A stretch of DNA of 5,000 bases from Candidatus Eiseniibacteriota bacterium (lineage in GTDB: Bacteria > Arandabacterota > Arandabacteria > Arandabacterales > Arandabacteraceae): contig JAUXGG010000172.1 of assembly GCA_030622265.1 (NCBI GenBank), positions 1-5,000 on the forward strand, given 5' to 3'. The notes under the pieces are model-generated. The model was not told the DNA's origin and ran no database searches. It saw only the letters and a program-made list of their open reading frames with translations. Positions within the stretch are counted from its first letter, which is position 1; the number at the start of each line of letters is the position of its first letter. The position numbers and the translations under genes are program-made. Shown piece by piece: positions 1 to 5,000 of this stretch.

Positions 1-1413
1 GCCGTAGCCGGTCAGCAGTGTCGGGGTAGTTCCATCAAGTTCGAGGTCCTTCCTGTGGGTCACGAACATGGGCACCCGTGTCCCGTCCCTGGAGCTGAAC
101 CAGACCTGCTTGACGTCATATTCCCCGGAGTCGAGCGGGTTCTCGACCTGCGCCCAGATACTTGAGGTAAGGGTCTCTAAGTCCAGGCTGTATATCTTCT
201 TAGGCGTATGATAGGTGGAGTAGGAGAAGAAGGCTTCCCTGTCCCGCCAACGTCCGGCCATTGAACCGAGCCAGCCTATCTCCGGGGGTTTTATGGCTAT
301 CACGTACTTGCCATCTGCCTCGTGTATCTTGATGGTTGGCGTGACGCTGGACAGATATCTCAGCATCAGCCGGCCGCCCGCAGGGGTGAAGCCGGTCAGC
401 GCCGCCCTGGCCTCGGGTATGATCTCTTTCCAGTTTTCTCTGGCAGGGTTCTCCAGGTCCACCGCCATTATCCTGCCGTTGGGGGCCTTCCAGGTGGTGT
501 GCATGAAGAGGGTTGTACCCCCTATCTTGCCGTCAAACCTGGCGTCTATATTGTTCACGACTGTCTGAAGTTTGCCATCGGTGCTCAAGTCCTGGAAATA
601 GATCTCGCTCTTGCGCGCCGCCGAGCCGTGGTACACGGTGTAGAGCAGATAGCGCCCGTCTTCAGAGAGGCTGACGCTCAGGCCCATCTCGGGGCCCAGG
701 TCCTCTCCGAACAAGATCGTGTCACCGGCAGGATCACTTCCGAATGCATGATAGGAGACCCTCTCGCCGAGAGAATCATAGTCTCCATAGTAGAAGCCCT
801 CGCCACGCACGTCGAACATGATATCGTAGTAACGGCTCTTGGGAAACTCATCCGCGAGGTTCTCTCGCGCGTCGATATCGAATATCTTCAAGATAAGTTC
901 ATCCTCACCGCCCTCCCGGAGACCGTAAGCCATCATCTTCCCGTCCGGGGAGGCGCCCATTATGCTGGCGCTTATCTTGTGGTCCGGGCTAAGGGTGTGT
1001 GGGTCAATGATGACCTCGTCCTCGCCATCTGAGCCCTCTCTCATGCAGATCACGCTCAGATCCTCCTCGGCGGCCCTCCTGGTGAAGAAGTAGCGGCCGT
1101 TCCGGTGGATGGGTCTGGAAACCTGGTCGGTGCGCATCAGGCGTTCCAGGTCCGCGCGCAGAGTGGCGCGCATGGGAAGTGAGCCAAGCATCGACTGGGT
1201 GTATTCGTTCTGGGCATCAATCCATGCCCGCGTCTCCGGGCTCTGCTGGTCCTCCAGCCATCTGTAAGGATCGATGATCTCAACGCCGTGGACTGAGTCC
1301 GTTACTTCGTGCCGCTCGGTAGTAGGCTCTCCGGCAGCGGTTGCCGGGAGCGTCGCCGATGCGGGCAGTATCAGGACACAGAGAGCGCAGAAGAGCATAC
1401 GTCGGTGTACCAT
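1..1413 (-). CDS. Secreted prolyl oligopeptidase (family S9A), C-terminus beyond left edge
   Basis: Serine peptidase of the S9A family, which cleaves short peptides after proline; probably periplasmic or extracellular. I translated the minus strand from the ATG at 1413; the frame stays open for 471 codons to base 1. Residues 1-20 or 1-27 form a signal peptide (MVHRR, then a hydrophobic stretch to LPASA or TAAG). The S9A N-terminal signature DPYRWLED is at residues 48-55, followed by IDAQNEYT. A seven-bladed beta-propeller spans roughly residues 75-425. The alpha/beta-hydrolase domain then begins with QVWFSSRDGTRVPMF (from about 436) and PTLLTGYG, matching the usual start of the S9A catalytic domain. 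The Ser, Asp and His of the triad would lie about 80-200 residues further on, outside the window, so activity cannot be judged. Family members are about 700 residues, so about one third is missing. The ATG is supported by an AAGGAG site nine bases upstream. The gene lies 67 bases behind the TPR gene, probably in the same transcript. No frameshift or internal stop was seen. Confidence 0.93.
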   Translation of the reverse strand, partial: MVHRRMLFCALCVLILPASATLPATAAGEPTTERHEVTDSVHGVEIIDPYRWLEDQQSPETRAWIDAQNEYTQSMLGSLPMRATLRADLERLMRTDQVSRPIHRNGRYFFTRRAAEEDLSVICMREGSDGEDEVIIDPHTLSPDHKISASIMGASPDGKMMAYGLREGGEDELILKIFDIDARENLADEFPKSRYYDIMFDVRGEGFYYGDYDSLGERVSYHAFGSDPAGDTILFGEDLGPEMGLSVSLSEDGRYLLYTVYHGSAARKSEIYFQDLSTDGKLQTVVNNIDARFDGKIGGTTLFMHTTWKAPNGRIMAVDLENPARENWKEIIPEARAALTGFTPAGGRLMLRYLSSVTPTIKIHEADGKYVIAIKPPEIGWLGSMAGRWRDREAFFSYSTYHTPKKIYSLDLETLTSSIWAQVENPLDSGEYDVKQVWFSSRDGTRVPMFVTHRKDLELDGTTPTLLTGYG

Positions 1414-1422
1414 GTGTGGTAT

Positions 1423-1428
1423 CTCCTT
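1423..1428 (-). promoter_or_regulatory. Ribosome binding site of the prolyl oligopeptidase gene
   Basis: Minus-strand AAGGAG, nine bases before the ATG at 1413. It supports that ATG over the in-frame Met codon at residue 6, which would shorten the basic N-region of the signal peptide. Confidence 0.8.
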
Positions 1429-1445
1429 TATAGCAGGGGACTGCA

Positions 1446-1482
1446 AGCCGGAAGAGCAGCTTCTTCTCTTGCTCTTCCGGCT
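1446..1482 (-). terminator. Perfect 13-bp hairpin on the TPR stop codon; terminator-like, no U-tract
   Basis: The arms AGCCGGAAGAGCA (1446-1458) and TGCTCTTCCGGCT (1470-1482) are perfectly complementary around an 11-base loop. In the minus-strand mRNA the stem begins at the A of the TAG stop codon (1483-1481). It ends 17 bases before the AAGGAG of the next gene. A weaker 4-bp hairpin (GCAG at 1433-1436, CTGC at 1441-1444) follows. Neither strand has a T-run after the stem, so this is not a classical intrinsic terminator. It could be a weak attenuator, an RNase-processing or 3'-end stabilising element, or a fold that lowers expression of the downstream peptidase. The structure is certain at sequence level; its role is inferred. 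Confidence 0.45.
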
Positions 1483-3112
1483 AAGGCAGATATATCAACT
1501 TGAGATAGGGAAGAAAATCACCTTCCTGCACGATAATTCGCGTCTCCTTGTCCCCGGTCTCGATCTCACCCTCTACCATCTGGTATTTCATGCTCGGCCA
1601 GTGGTGAACCTCAACCTTGACAACATACTTCCCGTCCTCAACACGCTTTCCTGAATTGTTCTTGAGGTCCCAGATGTAAACATGCTGGCCCGTATCGATG
1701 CTTGCGCCGGTAACGGCATCGGCCCCGACGAATTCGGTTGCTGAGGCCCAGACGGGAAGCACTATCTGGACCTCCTTGACGTTCCCGCTGAACCCGGATA
1801 CATAGAGAGTCTTGACGAATTCCTCATCGGGAGTCTCGATCCACACGGCGACCTGCGGCGGCAGCTCATCCCTGAAGGCGATCAGGAACTCTATGCCCAC
1901 GACCGGTCGAGGCTGCGCGTCGGGATCGAAGCGCTCTATGTCCGGACGCATCGCGCCCATGACCAGGCCGGTGGCCTCTGCCTCGGGGTGCTTATTGATG
2001 AGTTCGATCCAGTGGCTCATGCCCTTCTTCTGGTATGCATACCCGAGCCAGTAAGCAGCTTCCGCCCTGTCGTCGGCCGGCATGTCGCTATCCATCACCA
2101 TCTGGAGGTACTCGATGCCTTGATCCAGCTTACCGATGAAATATGGGAAGCTGACAGCCATCACGCCGCTCAGGAACCTGGCCTCCATGTCGTCGGGGGC
2201 CAGTTCGACCGCCTTGTCAAGATGCGTCATGGATCCAAAGGCGATATTGGTGGCCCAGTCGGTATCCTCGTGAATCCGCTCATCGTAGAGATCGCCGTCT
2301 TCGAATGGTGTCAGCATGGCGATTGCGAGCTGCTTATGGGCCTCGGCATTACCCGGATCGGATACGACCACCTGGCTTAATAGCTGCTCGGCCTTGGCAT
2401 ATTCCTTCGCTTGGTTATGGGCTTTGGCCTTGGCGATCATCTGTTCCACCTGCTCAGGCGAGAGCTCGGGCGGGGAAGCGGCAGCTTCGGCTTCTTCATC
2501 GGCCATGGCGGCCATGATCTTGGCAATGCTCTCCTGGGCAGCCCTGGCCGCATCGCTTTCCGGTGAGAGCTCTATCACCTTTTCCCAGGACGCTATCGCT
2601 TGATGCATATCGGAAATGTTGGTGTAACCGGTCGCCATCGACTGGTAGGCCTGCACCACCATCTCCATCGAAACGGCGTCCGGGTTCTTCTCATGAAGCG
2701 CTATGAGGTACTCGAGATCATCCAGCGCCTGGTTCGTCTTACCGAAAAACACGGGGACATTGACTCCCATAAGGCCCCGGTAAAGGCGTGTGGTGGGGTT
2801 ATCAGGATCCAGTTCCACTCCCTTGTCCAGGAAGGTGAAAGCCTCGGTCAGGAGGGTTCCGGCCTCGGGGAGATTGCCTGCATTTGCGGCCTCTCCCGCC
2901 AGCCTGCCCCGGCAGAGTCCAAGATGGGCCTGCACCAGCGCATTGTCCGGGTAGGCAGCCATACCCTCACCGAGCAGTTCGAAAGCCGCCCTGGCATCGC
3001 CGCCGTCCCGGAGCGCCTCGGCCTCCGCGACATACTCGTCAACCGTCTTTGCGATCGCGGTGGCTGACAGGAGCAGCACGGCAAGACATATAACCGTCAA
3101 TATAGCTCTCAT
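1481..3112 (-). CDS. Secreted TPR-repeat protein with C-terminal DUF2271-like beta domain
   Basis: Exported 543-residue protein of unknown specific function. Residues 1-21 are a signal peptide (MRAILTV, then LAVLLLSATAIA, with cleavage likely near AIA-K). Residues 28-188 and 225-380 are two related modules of TPR-like helical pairs. The best-matching stretches, 94-137 and 297-340, share LDK.VEL.PD and a G.M.V..P.F.GK..Q signature. They are joined by an Ala/Glu-rich linker (189-224) that is probably helical. Residues from about 400 to 543 form a beta domain with PPQVAVWIETPDEEFVKTLYVSG (418-440) and DAVTGASIDTGQHVYIWDLKN plus DGKYVVKVEVHHW (465-505). These resemble DUF2271 periplasmic proteins and, more loosely, FlgD-type Ig domains. 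TPR modules usually bind proteins, so a scaffold or binding role outside the cytoplasm is plausible, but no catalytic residues are recognisable. The ATG at 3112 follows AAGGAGG by eight bases. The TAG stop at 1483-1481 overlaps a strong hairpin, and the prolyl oligopeptidase gene follows 67 bases on. Confidence 0.9.
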   Translation of the reverse strand: MRAILTVICLAVLLLSATAIAKTVDEYVAEAEALRDGGDARAAFELLGEGMAAYPDNALVQAHLGLCRGRLAGEAANAGNLPEAGTLLTEAFTFLDKGVELDPDNPTTRLYRGLMGVNVPVFFGKTNQALDDLEYLIALHEKNPDAVSMEMVVQAYQSMATGYTNISDMHQAIASWEKVIELSPESDAARAAQESIAKIMAAMADEEAEAAASPPELSPEQVEQMIAKAKAHNQAKEYAKAEQLLSQVVVSDPGNAEAHKQLAIAMLTPFEDGDLYDERIHEDTDWATNIAFGSMTHLDKAVELAPDDMEARFLSGVMAVSFPYFIGKLDQGIEYLQMVMDSDMPADDRAEAAYWLGYAYQKKGMSHWIELINKHPEAEATGLVMGAMRPDIERFDPDAQPRPVVGIEFLIAFRDELPPQVAVWIETPDEEFVKTLYVSGFSGNVKEVQIVLPVWASATEFVGADAVTGASIDTGQHVYIWDLKNNSGKRVEDGKYVVKVEVHHWPSMKYQMVEGEIETGDKETRIIVQEGDFLPYLKLIYLP

Positions 3113-3120
3113 CCGTTCAT

Positions 3121-3127
3121 CCTCCTT
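3121..3127 (-). promoter_or_regulatory. Ribosome binding site of the TPR gene
   Basis: Minus-strand AAGGAGG, a near-perfect anti-16S match, eight bases before the ATG at 3112. Another ATG overlaps the end of this site (3120-3118), but it is out of frame and meets TGA after three codons, so 3112 is the start. Confidence 0.85.
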
Positions 3128-3142
3128 TGGAAGATTCGGGTG

Positions 3143-3171
3143 ATTCTATCACGGGGGAAGTCCAGTTTCCA
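3143..3171 (-). promoter_or_regulatory. Candidate sigma-70-type promoter for the TPR gene
   Basis: On the minus strand, TGGAAA (3171-3166; four of six matches to TTGACA) and TAGAAT (3148-3143; five of six matches to TATAAT) are separated by 17 bases. A TGA directly before TAGAAT gives an extended -10 (TGn). Transcription would begin near 3136, leaving a leader of about 24 bases that contains the AAGGAGG site. If real, it lets the TPR and peptidase genes be expressed independently of the sulfatase-fold gene. The host's sigma-factor preferences are unknown, so this is consensus matching only. Confidence 0.4.
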
Positions 3172-3202
3172 CCCGAAAGGGGGGAGCTAAGTCCCGGGGG
3201 TG

Positions 3203-3280
3203 CCGGGGCCTGGGAGGTTCCGGGGCCTGGGAGGTTCCGGGGCCTGGGAGGCGCCAGGGCCCGGGGGGCGCCGGGGCCTG
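3203..3280. repeat. 17-bp GC-rich tandem repeat array, about 4.6 copies
   Basis: The unit on the plus strand is CCGGGGCCTGGGAGGTT. Copies 3203-3219 and 3220-3236 are identical. Copy 3237-3253 differs only in the last two bases (CG for TT). Copy 3254-3270 is diverged (CCAGGGCCCGGGGGGCG). A fifth copy keeps only its first ten bases (3271-3280). The 17-base period is not a multiple of three, and the array lies between a clear stop codon and a clear start codon, so it is non-coding. The plus strand has many runs of three or more G separated by 3-7 bases, compatible with a G-quadruplex. That strand is the template for the leftward genes. Flanks 3281-3339 and 3172-3202 show nothing else recognisable apart from the G-run at 3196-3200. 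Confidence 0.9.
3250..3272. repeat. GGCGCC inverted repeat inside the tandem array
   Basis: GGCGCC occurs at 3250-3255 and 3267-3272. Each copy is self-complementary and the two can pair with each other across an 11-base spacer that contains GGGCCC. It could form a short, very GC-rich hairpin in a transcript reading through from the sulfatase-fold gene. There is no T-tract, so it is not a typical intrinsic terminator, although a structure like this could hinder polymerase. It may simply be a by-product of repeat divergence. Confidence 0.5.
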
Positions 3281-3339
3281 ACGGAGAGCCAGCGATGGGG
3301 ATCGCGCGGTCAGCAAACACGGCCAGGCCATATGGGCCC

Positions 3340-5000
3340 CTACTGGATGTAGCCCAGCGAACGAAGTTCCTTCCGGGTCTCTTCGTCGAGTTTCAGGAAA
3401 GTGTCGCCCCTGTATGTGGCTTTCTTGAACCAGACGAGGATATATGGCGCGGAAAGGGCGCCCGCCGGTCTTCCCTCCGAGAGCGTCTTCGAACGCTTCC
3501 CTTTCTGGATGAAGGGCATCTCAGCAGGATTGATGAGAGCCCGGCCCAGGAATGTCACATCCGTGGCCGGATGTCCGTCGATAGCGAAATCGAATTTGAC
3601 CGGGACCCTCTCGGGTTCTGCTCTGAATGCAAGGGTCGCCGTCCCCTTGATCTGGAAGTCCTCAAGATTAAGTCCCGACCCTGAGCGGACCAGCTGCAGA
3701 GGTTCCTGGTCGATGGCAAGCCGCCCGCTGCTGTCCAGGATCTTGTGAACCGTCATTGAGCCCGGCATCAACCCTTTCTCAGCGGCAACCCCGATATCGA
3801 AGGTATGGCTCTGATCTCCGGCTCCCAGCTCTATGTACCAGGTGTCCGACATGTCCAGGATGGCGCCATAGAACAGGTTGTCCAGCCGGGCAAGCGGCTC
3901 AGGCTCAAGGCCCGTGAGATCATGCATCTCGTCCGGGTCGGCCTCCAGGTTGAACAGCGCTTTCTCTTTGGTCAGCATCCCGGTTACGAGCTTCCAGGGA
4001 TAGACGCTTATACACTTCTGCTCTGTTGAGTGCATCAGAGCCTCCGCGTACGCGGCCTCTGCCGGCAGGAGGTCTCTTCCTACTGGTGATACGTCGCCCT
4101 TTCCCGTGAGCAGGGGCTCAAGGGAAGTCCCTTCAAAGTGGGGTTCAACAGGTATATCCAGAATATCAAGTATCGTTGGTGCGACGTCGAGCAGCCTCAC
4201 CTGGCGCTTGAGCCTGACATCCCGGGGCAGGCCCCCCGGGAGCGAGAAGATCAGCGGGACATGGAGGAGCTCATCATAGAGAGTGTGTCCGTGCTCAAAA
4301 CCCCCATGTTCGAAGAATTCCTCGCCGTGATCGCTCAGAAAGACGATGAGCGTGTTCTCGAGGAGGCCGCGATCCTTGAGTCCCCGAAGCAGCTCCCCGA
4401 CGGCGCTGTCGGTGAAAGCGATCTCGCCGTCATAGAGAGCTACGATCTGCCTCCAGTCGTCATCCTTAAGCTCCTGCAATTGAACAAACATGGAATCACG
4501 CACGCGGGAAAAACCCTCAAGATTAAACGACGCGCCGATGCGGCCCTGATAGCCTGGAAAGTACAGCCTGTTGTATGGAGAAGGGGGCGAATATGAAAGA
4601 TGAGGATCGAAATAGTGCGCGAACATGAAGAACGGCCCGTCCTCGACTCCATCGATCCACTTGAGCGCATCCCGGGTAGTGCCGTCGGCCTTTCTACCGT
4701 CAAGGGGAGTCATGTGGTAGAAGTCGAATCCGCGGGCTGTTCCATTGGCGGGCTTCAGCGCCGGAGCGTTTACTATGGCACCCGTGGCATAGCCATTCTC
4801 CTTGAGTATGCCGGCAAGAGTGGGGAAGGAGTCCCGCATATGGCTCTTCACAACGGTCGCCCCATGCTGGGTCGGATGCAAAGAGGTGAAAATGGTAGCG
4901 AATGACGGAAGTGTCCACGGGGCCGAGCTCATGCACCTCTCGCAGAGAACTCCCCGTGCGGCAAGGCGGTCGGTCTCGGGACTGGTGCTTCGCTCATAGC
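3340..5000 (-). CDS. Sulfatase-fold (alkaline phosphatase superfamily) hydrolase, PWTLPS type; N-terminus beyond right edge
   Basis: Probable extracytoplasmic metal-dependent hydrolase or transferase acting on sulfate or phosphate esters; substrate unknown. The frame is open from the TAG at 3342-3340 to the right edge (552 codons). The ATG at 4932 is internal, because upstream in-frame codons encode family sequence (STSPETDRLAARGVLCERC, like the usual TPNLDRLAARG). The active-site segment SSAPWTLPSFATIFTSLHPTQHG (from 4929) aligns with the sulfatase CxPSR..LLTG..P..HG segment but has Thr (4914-4912) where the Cys is expected and Phe for the Arg. Numbering from the codon at 4932, further metal or substrate motifs are HYFDPH (106-111), SDHGEEFFEHGGFEHGH (200-216) and YDELLHVPLIFSLPG (219-233). 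Then follow PWKLV and LFNLEADPDEMHDL (about 312-339), and a C-terminal beta-rich region of about 170 residues ending ELRSLGYIQ, a common ending in this family. The first metal-binding Asp pair and any signal peptide lie outside. The TPR gene starts 227 bases downstream. Confidence 0.9.
   Translation of the reverse strand, partial: YERSTSPETDRLAARGVLCERCMSSAPWTLPSFATIFTSLHPTQHGATVVKSHMRDSFPTLAGILKENGYATGAIVNAPALKPANGTARGFDFYHMTPLDGRKADGTTRDALKWIDGVEDGPFFMFAHYFDPHLSYSPPSPYNRLYFPGYQGRIGASFNLEGFSRVRDSMFVQLQELKDDDWRQIVALYDGEIAFTDSAVGELLRGLKDRGLLENTLIVFLSDHGEEFFEHGGFEHGHTLYDELLHVPLIFSLPGGLPRDVRLKRQVRLLDVAPTILDILDIPVEPHFEGTSLEPLLTGKGDVSPVGRDLLPAEAAYAEALMHSTEQKCISVYPWKLVTGMLTKEKALFNLEADPDEMHDLTGLEPEPLARLDNLFYGAILDMSDTWYIELGAGDQSHTFDIGVAAEKGLMPGSMTVHKILDSSGRLAIDQEPLQLVRSGSGLNLEDFQIKGTATLAFRAEPERVPVKFDFAIDGHPATDVTFLGRALINPAEMPFIQKGKRSKTLSEGRPAGALSAPYILVWFKKATYRGDTFLKLDEETRKELRSLGYIQ

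Noticed and set aside
322..1032. A 236-codon plus-strand open frame opposite the prolyl oligopeptidase gene
   Set aside because: The minus strand encodes an unmistakable S9A propeller here. The plus-strand translation resembles no known family and is a shadow of GC-rich coding sequence.
1427..1434. TGC-TATAAA on the minus strand as an extended -10 promoter for the peptidase gene
   Set aside because: It overlaps the AAGGAG site. Transcription from it would start downstream of that site and remove it from the message.
3109..3120. Three-codon open frame (ATG AAC GGA TGA) overlapping the TPR start
   Set aside because: Its ATG abuts the Shine-Dalgarno with almost no spacing, so it is unlikely to be translated. 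It is a by-product of the GGATG sequence.
3193..3280. Tandem array as a CRISPR
   Set aside because: The 17-bp units are directly adjacent with no unique spacers, and no cas genes are present.
3117..3684. Open frames across the repeat array on both strands (Gly/Pro/Ala-rich peptides)
   Set aside because: They arise from the GC-rich 17-bp repeats, lack convincing ribosome binding sites, and one runs into the sulfatase-fold gene on the opposite strand.
4138..4596. Plus-strand open frame of 152 codons opposite the sulfatase-fold gene
   Set aside because: It is antisense to conserved metal-binding motifs of the sulfatase-fold protein and has no recognisable family features.
4930..4932. ATG at 4932 as the start of the sulfatase-fold protein
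   Set aside because: The frame continues upstream to the window edge with conserved family sequence (DRLAARG), and no ribosome binding site precedes this ATG.

Overview
The window holds three genes, all read leftward (minus strand) and probably all encoding exported proteins. The sequence is moderately GC-rich, genes are tightly packed, and the two visible starts have strong AGGAG-type ribosome binding sites, so this is a bacterium. Nothing fixes the phylum. The protein types (a PWTLPS-type sulfatase-fold protein, a TPR/DUF2271-like secreted protein and a secreted prolyl oligopeptidase) would suit a Gram-negative heterotroph, possibly an uncultured lineage, but that is inference. No RNA gene, CRISPR array, insertion sequence or phage gene was seen.

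Layout in direction of transcription (right to left). (1) 5000-3340: an alkaline phosphatase/sulfatase-superfamily hydrolase whose N-terminus lies beyond the right edge. Its nucleophile position appears to be Thr, not the Cys/Ser needed for formylglycine. (2) 3339-3113: a 227-base intergenic gap with a GC-rich array of 17-bp tandem repeats, an inverted repeat, a candidate promoter and a strong ribosome binding site. (3) 3112-1481: a 543-residue secreted TPR protein containing an internal duplication and a C-terminal beta domain resembling DUF2271. (4) 1480-1414: a 67-base gap with a perfect 13-bp hairpin that begins inside the TPR stop codon. (5) 1413-1: the signal peptide, beta-propeller and beginning of the catalytic domain of a family S9A prolyl oligopeptidase. 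Its catalytic triad lies beyond the left edge.

The TPR and peptidase genes are probably co-transcribed. The sulfatase-fold gene may be a separate unit, because the repeat array and a promoter-like site separate it from the TPR gene. No shared pathway is evident beyond extracytoplasmic location. The most distinctive points are the tandem array with G-quadruplex potential, the hairpin on the stop codon, the duplicated TPR module fused to a DUF2271-like domain, and the Thr at the sulfatase active-site position. I found nothing that clearly amounts to a new multi-gene system.
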